Shown: positions 1-9,183, counted from the first letter of the stretch. The stretch: DNA of 64,000 bases from an uncultured Lachnospiraceae bacterium (GCA_910587765.1 CAJUNR010000012.1:43778-107777); one strand, 5' to 3'. Program-made: numbers and translations. The notes: generated by a model not told the origin, from the letters alone.

Positions 1-2
1 AA

Positions 3-476
3 GAGCGTATCTTTTCTTTCCGCAACGAAGCGCAGGCGTGGGAGCCGAAGAATCAGCGGCCGGAAATGTGGAATCTGTACAATGCCAGAATCCACAAGGG
101 AGAAAGCATGCGTGTCTTCCCTTTGTCAAACTGGACGGAGAAGGACGTCTGGCAGTATATTGCCAGAGAGCGGATCGAGATTGTTCCGCTCTACTTTGCC
201 AAAATGCGCCCGGTAGTTTACCGGGACGGAAATATCATTATGGTTGATGACGACCGAATGCGTCTCAGGCCGGGTGAGAAGATAGAGCAGAAAAGCGTGC
301 GTTTCCGGACGCTTGGGTGTTATCCCCTGACCGGAGGAGTGGAATCTGCTGCGGATACTCTGGATGCAATTGTAAAGGAAACGCTGGGGGCAGTGACTTC
401 CGAACGGACGAGCCGTGTGATCGACCATGAGGCGGCCGGCAGCATGGAGAGGCGCAAGAGGGAGGGCTATTTCTAA
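3..476 (+). CDS. cysD: Sulfate adenylyltransferase subunit 2, C-terminal part
   Basis: This is the tail of the small subunit of ATP sulfurylase, which makes adenylyl sulfate (APS) from sulfate and ATP in the cytoplasm. The start lies left of the window; about 157 residues are visible, reading from base 3. The CysD signature is clear: NLYNARIHKGESMRVFPLSN, then NWTEKDVWQYI, then RFRTLGCYPLTGG near residue 110 of the visible part. The stop is followed two bases later by the start of cysNC, so the two are almost certainly co-translated and form the CysD-CysN heterodimer. The PP-loop itself is outside the window, so activity cannot be judged. The family assignment is firm. Confidence 0.95.
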   Translation, partial: ERIFSFRNEAQAWEPKNQRPEMWNLYNARIHKGESMRVFPLSNWTEKDVWQYIARERIEIVPLYFAKMRPVVYRDGNIIMVDDDRMRLRPGEKIEQKSVRFRTLGCYPLTGGVESAADTLDAIVKETLGAVTSERTSRVIDHEAAGSMERRKREGYF

Positions 477-478
477 AT

Positions 479-2344
479 ATGAACGGATTGCTGAAATTTA
501 TCACCTGCGGAAGCGTGGATGACGGAAAATCCACATTGATTGGACATATGCTGTATGATGCCAAGCTGTTGTTCACAGATCAGGAACGCGCACTGGAGCT
601 GGACAGCAGAATCGGGAGCAGGGGAGGAGAGCTTGACTATTCTCTGCTGTTAGACGGACTGATGGCGGAACGGGAACAGGGAATTACCATTGATGTAGCA
701 TATCGCTATTTTACGACGGAACGGCGGAGCTTCATCGTAGCGGACACGCCCGGGCACGAGGAATACACGAGAAATATGGCGGTAGGCGCTTCTTTTGCTG
801 ATCTGGCGGTCATTCTGGTGGATGCATCAAGAGGCATACTGGTCCAGACAAGACGGCATGCGAGAATCTGTGCGCTCATGGGAATACGGAGTTTTTGCTT
901 CGCGGTGAATAAAACAGACTTGATTCATTATAATGAGCTGGAATACAGAAAGATAGAAAAAGAGATCAGGAAACTTGCCGTGGATCTGGAGCTTTCCGAT
1001 GTTACCGTGATTCCGGTATCCGCCACCGAGGGAGACAACATTACCGGAAAATCGGAAAATATGCGCTGGTATCAGGGACAGACACTGCTTGAGTATCTGG
1101 AGACTGTGAACGTAGAAACAGATACAGGGGAAGCAGGATTTGTAATGCCGGTACAGAGAGTCTGCAGGCCGGATCATACCTTTCGGGGGTTTCAGGGGCA
1201 GGTTGCGTCCGGACAGCTTTCAGCAGGACAAACCGTTACCGTTCTTCCCAGCGGCGAAAAGGCAGAGGTACAGACGATCTTACTGGCAGACCGGGAAGTA
1301 CAGGCCGTCAGAAAAGGAAATCCGGTAACCGTTCGGCTGAACAGGGAGATTGATGTGTCAAGAGGATGCGTGCTCGTGAGAGACGCGGAACTCAAAGTGA
1401 GCAATATGTTTACCGCGTCTGTTTTGTGGATGGACGACGCCGAACTGGTACAGGGAAAAAATTTTCTGATCCGGGTCGGCACCAGAATACTGCCGGCGAC
1501 GGTTATGCGGATTAAATATAAGGTAAGCATCCATTCCGGAGAGCGTCTGGAAGCGTCCAGACTGCATAAAAATGAGATCGCGGTGTGCGATATTGTGACG
1601 GCGGAAGAGATGGTATACGATTCGTTTGCGAAGAACAGGGAGCTGGGATGTTTTATTCTGATTGACCGTGTGTCAAACATGACGTCAGGCTGCGGCGTAA
1701 TCCGTCATTCGCTGCGGCGCTCAGAAAATATTGTATGGCAGAAACTGGATATTACACGCGGGATCCGGGCGGCGAAGATGAACCAGAAGCCCGTTACGCT
1801 GTGGTTTACCGGTTTGTCCGGTTCCGGCAAATCCGCGCTGGCCAATGAGATTGAAAAGATATTGAGCGTGGCAGGGCATTATACCATGCTGCTGGACGGC
1901 GATAATGTCCGGATGGGTCTGAACAGCAATCTGGGATTTGAAGAACAGGACCGGATCGAGAATATCAGAAGGATTGCGGAAGTGGCAAAGCTTATGAACG
2001 ATGCCGGCCTGATCGTACTGACTTCTTTTATTTCTCCTTTTAGAAGCGACAGAGAAAGGGCAAGGATGATTATAGGAGAAGGAAATTTTATAGAGATTTA
2101 TGTCAGTACGCCTTTGGAAGAGTGCGAAAAACGGGATGTAAAAGGATTATATAAAAAAGCGCGAAACGGTGAGATACCGAATTTCACCGGCATCTCAAGC
2201 CCGTATGAAGCGCCGCAGCATGCGGAAATCTGTGTGGACACCAGCACACTGTCTCTGGACGACGCTGTAAAATATGTTTTTGCAGAAATTCAAAGATTCT
2301 GTCAGTTGAAGGGCGGGCAGGAAAACGTGGAATATCATTCCTGA
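479..2344 (+). CDS. cysNC: Bifunctional sulfate adenylyltransferase GTPase subunit / APS kinase fusion
   Basis: A 621-residue fusion of CysN, the GTPase that drives APS formation by CysD, to CysC, which phosphorylates APS to PAPS. The GTPase domain has its P-loop GSVDDGKSTL at residues 11-20, DTPGHEEY (G3) near 90 and NKTDL (G4) near 145, followed by EF-Tu-like beta-barrel domains. The APS kinase domain begins near residue 430, with its own P-loop GLSGSGKSALANE near 445 and the SFISPFRSDRERAR substrate segment near 520. Such CysN-CysC fusions are known from several bacterial groups. It lies two bases after cysD and 18 bases before the transporter lipoprotein gene, pointing to one sulfur operon. 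Identification rests on both P-loops and domain order. Confidence 0.96.
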   Translation: MNGLLKFITCGSVDDGKSTLIGHMLYDAKLLFTDQERALELDSRIGSRGGELDYSLLLDGLMAEREQGITIDVAYRYFTTERRSFIVADTPGHEEYTRNMAVGASFADLAVILVDASRGILVQTRRHARICALMGIRSFCFAVNKTDLIHYNELEYRKIEKEIRKLAVDLELSDVTVIPVSATEGDNITGKSENMRWYQGQTLLEYLETVNVETDTGEAGFVMPVQRVCRPDHTFRGFQGQVASGQLSAGQTVTVLPSGEKAEVQTILLADREVQAVRKGNPVTVRLNREIDVSRGCVLVRDAELKVSNMFTASVLWMDDAELVQGKNFLIRVGTRILPATVMRIKYKVSIHSGERLEASRLHKNEIAVCDIVTAEEMVYDSFAKNRELGCFILIDRVSNMTSGCGVIRHSLRRSENIVWQKLDITRGIRAAKMNQKPVTLWFTGLSGSGKSALANEIEKILSVAGHYTMLLDGDNVRMGLNSNLGFEEQDRIENIRRIAEVAKLMNDAGLIVLTSFISPFRSDRERARMIIGEGNFIEIYVSTPLEECEKRDVKGLYKKARNGEIPNFTGISSPYEAPQHAEICVDTSTLSLDDAVKYVFAEIQRFCQLKGGQENVEYHS

Positions 2345-2362
2345 AAGAATGGAGAGAAGACA

Positions 2363-3361
2363 ATGAAAAGAACGATCATTTATCAGAAAATAATAAAAAA
2401 CGGCTGGAAAAGCCTGGCGGTTTCTGTTATATTCTGCACTTTGTTCTGCGCGGGCTGCGGGAAAAAGGCTCAGGAAGTGAACGTTGCATATTTTCCCAAC
2501 ATTACGCATAGTCAGGCGCTTTTGATGAAAAATCAGGAGGCGCTGGAAAAAGAACTGGGAGACGACTGCAGCGTGCACTGGACTTCCTTTAATGCAGGGC
2601 CGGATGAAGTAACGGCGTTGTTTTCCGGCGATATTGATATCGGCTATATCGGCCCGATTCCGGCGATCAGCGCGAATGTGAAGTCTGAGGGAGACGTGGT
2701 AATCGTATCCGGCTGTTCGGAGGGCGGGATGATGCTCCTGGCGTCGCCGGAGAGCGGGATTGAGACGGTTGCGGATCTGGCAGGCAAAAATGTCGCCGTT
2801 CCGCAGATTGGCAATACACAGCACCTTATTTTTCTTGATCTGCTGGAGCAAAACGGTCTGGCCTCTGTGGATGCGGGGGGAAATGTAACTGTTACAGCGA
2901 CCGCTAATGCGTATATTCTGCAATTAATGCAGAACGGGGAGATCGATGCGGCATGTGTCCCGGAACCGTGGGCTGAAACGCTGATTAATGAGTGTGAAGC
3001 AAAGATCATCTGTGATGAGAAAGAAGTCTGGGGAAGCGGCTCTTATCCGGTGGCGGTAGTTGTTGCCCGAAAAGAGTTTGTCGAAAAAAATCCGGAGATT
3101 GTGGAAAAATTTCTCAAAGTTCACGAAGGTATGACAAGTTATGCGGGCGATCGCCCGGATGATGCGATGACTGCGATCAACGAAGAAATTGATGCGGTTA
3201 CCGGAAAGTCGATTGATGAAGATATTTTGAAAGCATCATTGGAACATATTACGTTCAGCACAGACATTCATGCGGATACGGTAGAAGCATTTGCGGATAT
3301 ATGTGTGAGAGAAGGCTTTATTTCTCAAAAACCTTATGAGGGCTTTCTGCAGATAAAATAA
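2363..3361 (+). CDS. ABC transporter substrate-binding lipoprotein, sulfonate/nitrate/taurine type
   Basis: A 332-residue extracytoplasmic binding protein. A basic N-terminus and hydrophobic stretch end in a lipobox-like FCAGC with the lipidated cysteine at about residue 32. The mature part resembles the SsuA/TauA/NrtA class: YFPNITHSQALL, GDIDIGYIGPIPAI and the DLAGKNVAVPQIGNTQH segment. It is followed by an ATPase and a permease of the same class, and preceded by cysD-cysNC. Context therefore suggests uptake of sulfate or an organic sulfonate, but the residues that set ligand choice cannot be read by eye. A GGAGAG motif precedes the ATG. A general aliphatic sulfonate or nitrate binding role is equally compatible with the fold. 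Confidence 0.85.
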   Translation: MKRTIIYQKIIKNGWKSLAVSVIFCTLFCAGCGKKAQEVNVAYFPNITHSQALLMKNQEALEKELGDDCSVHWTSFNAGPDEVTALFSGDIDIGYIGPIPAISANVKSEGDVVIVSGCSEGGMMLLASPESGIETVADLAGKNVAVPQIGNTQHLIFLDLLEQNGLASVDAGGNVTVTATANAYILQLMQNGEIDAACVPEPWAETLINECEAKIICDEKEVWGSGSYPVAVVVARKEFVEKNPEIVEKFLKVHEGMTSYAGDRPDDAMTAINEEIDAVTGKSIDEDILKASLEHITFSTDIHADTVEAFADICVREGFISQKPYEGFLQIK

Positions 3362-3383
3362 TTCAGGATGCAACGAATACAAT

Positions 3384-4172
3384 TTGGGAACGGGGATAGA
3401 TAGATTGCTGGAACTGAGAGATGTATCAAAACAATATGGGGAACACGGAGGCGAAGTGCTGACTTCCGTGTCTGTTAAGATCGAAGAGGGAGAGTTTTTT
3501 GGCATTGTAGGTCCGTCCGGATGCGGAAAGTCCACCCTGCTAAATCTGATCGCGGGCTTTGAAACACCGACGCATGGTACGGTATATATGGACGGAAAAC
3601 CGGTTGCCGGTCCCGGGAACGACAGAATTATGATGTTTCAGGATTCCGCTCTGTTCCCCTGGCTGAACGTAATCGAGAATGTGAAGTTCGGTTTGAGTAT
3701 TGCCGGTTTCTCCAGGGAAGAACAGGAGGAACGGGCGCATAAATATTTAAAACTGGTAAAACTGGATCGGTTTTGCGATTACCGGATTCATGAACTTTCC
3801 GGCGGTATGAAGCAAAGAGCGGCGCTGGCCAGAGCGCTGGCTATGGACTGCCGCGTACTTCTGATGGATGAACCGTTCTCCGCACTTGATAAACAGACAA
3901 CCAATGTTTTAAGAGAAGAACTGGAAGCAATCTGTTCGGTTGCGAAGAGGACAATGATACTTGTGACACACAGCGTAGAAGAGGCCGTATTCTTATCCGA
4001 CCGGGTAGCCGTCATCGGAGCAGGGGATACCGGACTGAAAAAAATCTATCCGATCACGCTTCCCCGGCCAAGGCATATAGAATCGGAGGAATTTCTGAGA
4101 CTGAGAAAAGAAATACTGAATGAAGTGCGGATTGAGGTGGAACGGTGTGAAAAAGAAGAATTTGATGAGTAA
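3384..4172 (+). CDS. ABC transporter ATP-binding protein, SsuB/TauB type
   Basis: A 262-residue ATPase that powers the importer encoded with its neighbours. Walker A is VGPSGCGKSTLLN near residue 50, the Q-loop is MMFQDSALFPWL near 95, the signature is ELSGGMKQRAALARAL near 145, and Walker B is VLLMDEPFSALD near 165, followed by the H-loop VTHSVEEAV. The LFPWL segment is typical of the nitrate/sulfonate/taurine subfamily. No ATG lies at the expected start; TTG at 3384 gives the full reading frame, and a second TTG at 3405 is a workable alternative. The 3' end overlaps or nearly abuts the permease gene. Confidence 0.88.
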   Translation: MGTGIDRLLELRDVSKQYGEHGGEVLTSVSVKIEEGEFFGIVGPSGCGKSTLLNLIAGFETPTHGTVYMDGKPVAGPGNDRIMMFQDSALFPWLNVIENVKFGLSIAGFSREEQEERAHKYLKLVKLDRFCDYRIHELSGGMKQRAALARALAMDCRVLLMDEPFSALDKQTTNVLREELEAICSVAKRTMILVTHSVEEAVFLSDRVAVIGAGDTGLKKIYPITLPRPRHIESEEFLRLRKEILNEVRIEVERCEKEEFDE

Positions 4173-4944
4173 GGCATTTCCAAAAGATAGATTCATGGTA
4201 GCTCTGTTCTATGTTCTGCTTATTGTGGTCTGGCAGACGATCTACTGGCTCGGGACTTCCTGTCTGCATTGCTGGAAAAGCTATGCCTTTCCCAGTCCTC
4301 TGGGGGTTGTGGAATCCTGTATTGCGCTGTCGAAAAAAGGGGTCCTGTTTCAGGCATTTTTTTACAGCGTTGGAAGAGGTGCGGCGGGATTTGCGCTGTC
4401 TGTTGTAATCGGGCTGATTACAGGGATTTTTCTGTCGTGGAATGAAAAAATTCACCGCTGCATGCATCCGCTTTTATTGGGATTGCAGACGCTTCCAAGT
4501 ATATGCTGGGTTCCTTTTGCGATTCTCTGGTTCGGTTTGGACGAAAGCGCGATTCTTTTTGTGCTTGTGATGGGTTCGGCGTTCAGCATTGCCTTATCCG
4601 TGAGAGCCGGTATCCGGAATGTGAATCCATTGTGGCTGAAAGCGGCCAGAACGCTGGGGGCGGAGGGAAGAACGCTGTATGTAAAGGTCATTATCCCCGC
4701 CGCCATGCCGGAATTTATCGAAGGCCTGAGACAGGGATGGTCCTTTGCCTGGCGGGCGCTGATGTCCGGCGAGGTAATGAGCGCAACGATTGGACTGGGA
4801 CATACGCTGATGATGGGGCGGGATCTTGCGGACATCAATCAGGTGATGCTGATAATGATTGTGATTGTTGTGATTGGAATCGTGATAGACAGGCTGATTT
4901 TTCAGCGGATTGAGGATGGGATGCTGAAGAAGAGAGGATTGTAA
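4147..4944 (+). CDS. ABC transporter permease, SsuC/TauC type
   Basis: An integral-membrane permease of about 265 residues with roughly six hydrophobic segments. It carries the coupling-loop motif of binding-protein-dependent permeases near residue 170 (KAARTLGAEGRTLYVKV, then IIPAAMPEFIEGLRQG). GTG at 4147 is preceded by GAGG seven bases upstream and is preferred; ATG at 4120 would add nine residues and lengthen the overlap with the ATPase gene, and ATG at 4165 is also possible. The overlap suggests translational coupling. With the lipoprotein and ATPase it completes an importer whose position after cysD-cysNC suggests a sulfur-containing anion as substrate; that last point is inference. Confidence 0.86.
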   Translation: MKKKNLMSKAFPKDRFMVALFYVLLIVVWQTIYWLGTSCLHCWKSYAFPSPLGVVESCIALSKKGVLFQAFFYSVGRGAAGFALSVVIGLITGIFLSWNEKIHRCMHPLLLGLQTLPSICWVPFAILWFGLDESAILFVLVMGSAFSIALSVRAGIRNVNPLWLKAARTLGAEGRTLYVKVIIPAAMPEFIEGLRQGWSFAWRALMSGEVMSATIGLGHTLMMGRDLADINQVMLIMIVIVVIGIVIDRLIFQRIEDGMLKKRGL

Positions 4945-4970
4945 GCATTTACAGGAAGTGCAGGTTTAAT

Positions 4971-5918
4971 ATGTATAGCAAAAAGAATCAGAAAAGATGT
5001 GTGTGGATATGTCAGAGTGACCCAACTCCTGTTGTGGATATTGTAATGCCGGCTTATAATCATGAGAAGTTTATTGATCAGGCGATTAGAAGTATTTTAA
5101 TGCAGAAGACGAAATATTCATACAAAATTCATATAGGTGAAGATTGTTCAACGGACGGTACTCGAAAAATTCTGTTGGATTTTTATAATGATAATCCGGA
5201 TAAAATTGAATTATGTTTGTGGAAAAAAAATGTGGGAGGTCCGAATAATGTATTAGAATTGGTAAAGAGATGTCGGGGGAAGTATATCGCATATTTAGAA
5301 GGTGATGATTATTGGACTGATTCTTTAAAGCTGGAAAAACAGATTTCCTTTCTGGAAAGCCATATGGAATATATTGGAACCGTGCACAATGTTCGTTGTG
5401 TAGATAAAAACGGAATTCTTCTTCATCTTGATTTTGGGCTTTATCCGATACTTGAAGAACATATTTACAATGAGAGGCAGGCATCAAGATTTGAGATGGC
5501 ATCTCAGACAGCAAGCTTGATACACAGGAATATTTGGAAGGAGATGAGGGAAAAGGAACTGGAAGACTTTTTTGCCTACAAAGGAAATGGTGATGTAAAA
5601 ATACAGATGTTTCTTGGATTGTTGGGAGATATTTATTATTTCCGGGACATTATGGCGGATCACAGGAGAGTTTTTCAGGGCGACAGTTGGACAGCGAGAA
5701 GTAACAGTAAAAATATGCTGTGGCATCATTATAAAATTTACAAAGATATACAGGCGTATTTGCAGATGCGCAGAGGCATATCCTTGAGTATAGAAAATGT
5801 GTTTGATTTTTCTTTTGAAGAAAGCTTTGAAAGGGTTTTAGGAACATTTACAAAAGAAAACCTGGATGTTTATTGGAAATTTTTAAAAAGGAAAATATTA
5901 AAGATTTTTAGAGAATGA
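4971..5918 (+). CDS. Family 2 (GT-A) glycosyltransferase
   Basis: A 315-residue cytoplasmic sugar transferase opening the glycan cluster. The GT-A start is clear: VDIVMPAYNHEKFIDQAIRS near residue 24, IGEDCSTDGTRKIL near 58, and an acidic EGDDYWTD motif near 108 that should bind the metal and nucleotide-sugar. The rest (HNVRCVDKNG, a HRRV segment) does not fix donor or acceptor. Base composition is much more AT-rich than the upstream sulfur genes, so a foreign or fast-exchanging block begins here. Unlike several neighbours it lacks the Rossmann-like module, but a remnant of that module's end lies directly downstream, suggesting that it was once longer. Confidence 0.88.
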   Translation: MYSKKNQKRCVWICQSDPTPVVDIVMPAYNHEKFIDQAIRSILMQKTKYSYKIHIGEDCSTDGTRKILLDFYNDNPDKIELCLWKKNVGGPNNVLELVKRCRGKYIAYLEGDDYWTDSLKLEKQISFLESHMEYIGTVHNVRCVDKNGILLHLDFGLYPILEEHIYNERQASRFEMASQTASLIHRNIWKEMREKELEDFFAYKGNGDVKIQMFLGLLGDIYYFRDIMADHRRVFQGDSWTARSNSKNMLWHHYKIYKDIQAYLQMRRGISLSIENVFDFSFEESFERVLGTFTKENLDVYWKFLKRKILKIFRE

Positions 5919-5955
5919 AAATATTCAACCAGGCAATTAATTTTTTACAGCTTAG

Positions 5956-6111
5956 AAATCAGGATGCGCTCATGGGAAGAGAGGGGGTGTTCTGAGTTCT
6001 GTTTATGGGCAATTTGAAGAGATTAGAGAAGACTTAATTAAAAATGGATTTACAGGGCAAGTCTATGATTTATATAACTTTTTGAAAGAGGAAAAAATAT
6101 GCGAAAATTGA
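5956..6111 (+). pseudogene. Remnant of the C-terminal end of a Rossmann-like module
   Basis: Between the GT2 gene and the next small gene, a frame open from 5956 to the TGA at 6109-6111 encodes a segment containing SVYGQFEEIREDLIKNGF and then VYDLYNFLKEEK. This lines up with the ends of the two small module proteins nearby (VFYYDEIKEMLSQ ... IFSLEDILYGL and AIFAFDIIKKNLEQ ... IISLDEIIYNLI). There is no start codon or ribosome binding site for it, and a stop lies just upstream at 5953. It looks like the surviving tail of a deleted gene, or of an earlier, longer version of the preceding glycosyltransferase. Confidence 0.5.
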
Positions 6112-6593
6112 TGGCTGCAATATGCGCAGGATGTATATGTATAATGGCAGGGGGGATCTGGGGGGGATATTGGATGGGACATAAGTATTGCTCCAGGTTA
6201 ATGGACAGCAAAAAACTGGCAGACAAACATTTACACATGGTCAGATTGTATGATATCTGGATGATGACGAAGCAAAATGGAGCATCCTTCGAGCAGTTTT
6301 TACTTGATAAAGGCATTCATACAATAGCAATATATGGAATGTCTTATATGGGAATCCGGCTTTTTCATGAATTGGAGCATGGAAATGTTCATATAGCATA
6401 CGGTATGGATCAAGAAGTAAAAGCAGAGATACCAAGATTAAAAATATATAAACCTGACGAGGCCAGTAAAGATGGAATTGATGCTGTCATAGTAACTGCC
6501 ATATTTGCTTTTGATATCATTAAAAAAAATTTGGAACAATTAGGGTTTGGTAAAATAATTTCGTTAGATGAAATTATCTACAACCTGATTTGA
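6099..6593 (+). CDS. Small membrane-anchored protein with Rossmann-like module
   Basis: A 164-residue protein that I cannot assign to a characterised family. Residues 4-27 form one hydrophobic segment that should act as a signal anchor. The segment DKHLHMVRLYDIW follows, then a nucleotide-binding-like fold opening with HTIAIYGMSYMGIRLFHEL near residue 73 and ending in a short helix (SLDEIIYNLI). A paralogue of nearly the same design lies at 9228-9710 in the same cluster. The same module is fused to several glycan enzymes around it. The lack of any catalytic domain suggests a regulatory, scaffolding or ligand-sensing role, but that is inference. Confidence 0.7.
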   Translation: MRKLMAAICAGCICIMAGGIWGGYWMGHKYCSRLMDSKKLADKHLHMVRLYDIWMMTKQNGASFEQFLLDKGIHTIAIYGMSYMGIRLFHELEHGNVHIAYGMDQEVKAEIPRLKIYKPDEASKDGIDAVIVTAIFAFDIIKKNLEQLGFGKIISLDEIIYNLI

Positions 6594-6637
6594 ACTGGTT
6601 ATATTTCACGGGATGTTTAATCGTCATCTTTTGTTAA

Positions 6638-6751
6638 AGAGACGGATGGCGTTTTAACGAAGAGTATATTATTCGGGAAATTGATTCCGGATACGCATCT
6701 TCATCTGACGGTTTTGGAATAGATAAAGCGTTAGAATCAATGGAGGAATAG
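6638..6751 (+). pseudogene. Unidentified coding remnant ahead of the next glycosyltransferase
   Basis: The 168-base gap before the next gene holds a frame open from 6638 to a TAG at 6749-6751 that reads RDGWRFNEEYIIREIDSGYA and ends in GFGIDKALESMEE. It has a protein-like composition but no plausible start, so it looks like the C-terminal scrap of a lost gene. I do not recognise the family. It supports the view that this stretch of the cluster has been cut and rejoined more than once. Confidence 0.35.
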
Positions 6752-6761
6752 AAGGGCGCTT

Positions 6762-8006
6762 ATGAAAAAAAATTTGTCAATAGCGACGGTATTATTTACG
6801 TACAACAGACCGAAGCATACGGAGGCAGTTCTTGATTCTCTGAAGAACAATGATATACGTCCCGAAAAAATGATTATTTTTCAGGACGGAAAAAAGGAAA
6901 ATACAGACGTTGCTCAATGGGAATCTGTAAACTGTATAATCAATAATATCACATGGTGCAATACGGAAACAATAGTTTCTTCATCTAATAAAGGATTATC
7001 AAAATCTATATCCCATGGGATCACTGATGTGTTGGAACGATATGATGCGGTGATTGTATTAGAGGACGATTGCGTAACACATCCTAAATTTATGAGTTAT
7101 ATGATGAGCGCATTAAATAAATATGCAGAAGACAGGCGGATTTTTCATATTAATGCTTACTCATGGAAAACAGCGATAGAATCCAACGGAAATGATGCAT
7201 ATTTTGTAGGAAGAGCCGGCTCATGGGGATGGGGAACGTGGAAGGATTGTTGGAGCTTATATAAAGAGGATTATAAGATTCTTTCGAGAATCAAGAGCAA
7301 TGAATATACCAGACGACAGTTTGAAATCTGGGGCAGTGATTTAGAAGATTATTTTTTAGGAAACGTATATGGCTATTGTGATTCATGGGCGACTTTTTGG
7401 GCTATGACGGTAATCGAGCAGCACGGCTATTGTCTAACTCCGTATAAATCACTGGTTGATAATATTGGCTTTGATGGGACTGGTGTACACTGCAAAGCAA
7501 GTGCGAAAATAAAGACAGATATGTTGGACGAAAACAGACAAAATGAATTACTATTGCCCGATGATGTGACTTTTCCGGCCGATTATGAAAAAATCTTTCC
7601 TCTCATTTTCAAATGGACGCCGAACGAAAAGAAATTACAATGTTATTACAATTTAACACTTTCGTGGTTACGGTTAAAACTGTCCCATAAAACAATGACG
7701 GACTTCTTGGAGAAAAAAGGATTTTTTAACGTTGCCATCTGGGGAACCGGAAACTTATGTGATCTTTTATTAAAAGAACTGGGGAAAAATATTCATGTGG
7801 AATGTTTGATTGAGAGCAACCCTGCAATCAACTGTTATCGGAACATTCCGGTAAAAAGAATAGAAGGCCTGGATAAAAATATACAATTGATAATTGTTAT
7901 ACCAGTGTATGATATATGGGAGATACGTGAAAAGGTGAAACAGACGGGAAAAGAATATGTTATTCTGGGTTTGGATGAATTAATTGCTGAAGCTATGAGA
8001 GAATAG
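6762..8006 (+). CDS. Glycosyltransferase with C-terminal Rossmann-like module
   Basis: A 414-residue protein. The N-terminal 300 residues form a GT-A-like domain: SIATVLFTYNRPKHTEAVLD at residue 5, an acidic VIVLEDDCVTHPKF near 100 and GRAGSWGWGTWKDCW near 155. This arrangement resembles the GNT-I/hemolytic-protein-like glycosyltransferases. From about residue 320 comes the shared module of this cluster, opening with FNVAIWGTGNLCDLLLKEL and ending in a short acidic helix. Donor and acceptor are unknown. The start is an ATG preceded by AAGGGCG. Genes before and after it belong to the same AT-rich glycan cluster. Confidence 0.82.
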   Translation: MKKNLSIATVLFTYNRPKHTEAVLDSLKNNDIRPEKMIIFQDGKKENTDVAQWESVNCIINNITWCNTETIVSSSNKGLSKSISHGITDVLERYDAVIVLEDDCVTHPKFMSYMMSALNKYAEDRRIFHINAYSWKTAIESNGNDAYFVGRAGSWGWGTWKDCWSLYKEDYKILSRIKSNEYTRRQFEIWGSDLEDYFLGNVYGYCDSWATFWAMTVIEQHGYCLTPYKSLVDNIGFDGTGVHCKASAKIKTDMLDENRQNELLLPDDVTFPADYEKIFPLIFKWTPNEKKLQCYYNLTLSWLRLKLSHKTMTDFLEKKGFFNVAIWGTGNLCDLLLKELGKNIHVECLIESNPAINCYRNIPVKRIEGLDKNIQLIIVIPVYDIWEIREKVKQTGKEYVILGLDELIAEAMRE

Positions 8007-8043
8007 TGACGAAAAAGTAGATGATAAAAACGTGAGGATACTG

Positions 8044-9183
8044 ATGAAAAAAGCAGCCATTGTTATTCCAACATATAAAAGCGAATTATCGGAACTTGAG
8101 AAGATTTCATTGCAGCAGGCAATAAAAATATTTAAAAAATATGATGTTTTTTTTGTCATGCCTCAATCATTGCATTATTCTTATGAGGTTGAATATATAA
8201 AGGAGATTAGATATAAGGATATCTGGTTTAAAGACATTCAGGGATATAATAGACTATTGATGGATGAGGAGTTTTATAAACCGTTTATTGATTACAGGTA
8301 TATATTATTATATCAACTGGATGCTTTTGTGTTTGAAGATAAATTAGAGTACTTTTGTGACCTGAGGTATGATTATATTGGAGCACCCTGGTTATCGGGA
8401 ATGCAATATGTTAAGGACAATAAACATTTTGTTTTACATGTTGGAAATGGCGGGTTTTCATTGAGAAACGTAGCCAAATGTCTGAAACTAATAAAACAGA
8501 GATCCGCTCTTTTTCCTGAAAATATTAATGAAGACATTTTCTATTCGATGGGAAATTCCGATGATTTTCGGATTGCCCCGCCGGAAATTGCATTGCAGTT
8601 TGCGTTTGAGAGGGAAGTTGAAAGATGTTTTATACTTAATAAAAACAGACTTCCATTTGGATGCCATGCATGGGAACGATATGATATAAAATGCTGGAAA
8701 CCATGGATAGAACAATACGGCTATAAACTTGATGAAAAGTATCTGTGTAAGGGAAATGAAGATTTTATTTTGATGAATGAATATGAAAATCAGAGAAAAA
8801 TATCAGATTTTCTGGAAAATATTTATTCAGAGAACGTTTTGAAGAATTTTATCAGTAAAAAAGAAAAAAAAATATATATATGGGGCGCCGGAGACAGGGG
8901 AAGATTATTTGGTTCATTGTTAAGCGAAGCAGGAATAAATATAGAAGGGTATTTGGATAATAAAACCGAATTAAAAGGAACTTTTCTAGGGAAGTTTCAA
9001 GTTTTGCCTTTGGATGAGTATAAAAAGAATAAAAAAAATGCGTATATCATAGTTGCCGCAGACGCCTGTAAAGATGAGATAGCAAGACAATTATATGAGA
9101 TGGAATGCGGGTATAAACGAGATTTTATTTTTTATACAGATATTTTCGGAACATTAAGTGAAGATATGAATAATCCAATATAA
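8044..9183 (+). CDS. DUF5672-type glycosyltransferase with C-terminal Rossmann-like module
   Basis: A protein of about 379 residues. Its first 270 residues match the DUF5672 pattern: AAIVIPTYKSEL at the start, YILLYQLDAFVFEDKLEYFC near residue 80, YDYIGAPWLSGMQY near 110 and HVGNGGFSLRNV near 135. The family is regarded as a glycosyltransferase group. A module opening with KKIYIWGAGDRGRLFGSLL begins near residue 275. ATG at 8044, with GAGGAT a few bases upstream, is preferred; GTG at 8032 would add four residues. It sits between two other module-bearing genes in the same orientation. Confidence 0.82.
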   Translation: MKKAAIVIPTYKSELSELEKISLQQAIKIFKKYDVFFVMPQSLHYSYEVEYIKEIRYKDIWFKDIQGYNRLLMDEEFYKPFIDYRYILLYQLDAFVFEDKLEYFCDLRYDYIGAPWLSGMQYVKDNKHFVLHVGNGGFSLRNVAKCLKLIKQRSALFPENINEDIFYSMGNSDDFRIAPPEIALQFAFEREVERCFILNKNRLPFGCHAWERYDIKCWKPWIEQYGYKLDEKYLCKGNEDFILMNEYENQRKISDFLENIYSENVLKNFISKKEKKIYIWGAGDRGRLFGSLLSEAGINIEGYLDNKTELKGTFLGKFQVLPLDEYKKNKKNAYIIVAADACKDEIARQLYEMECGYKRDFIFYTDIFGTLSEDMNNPI

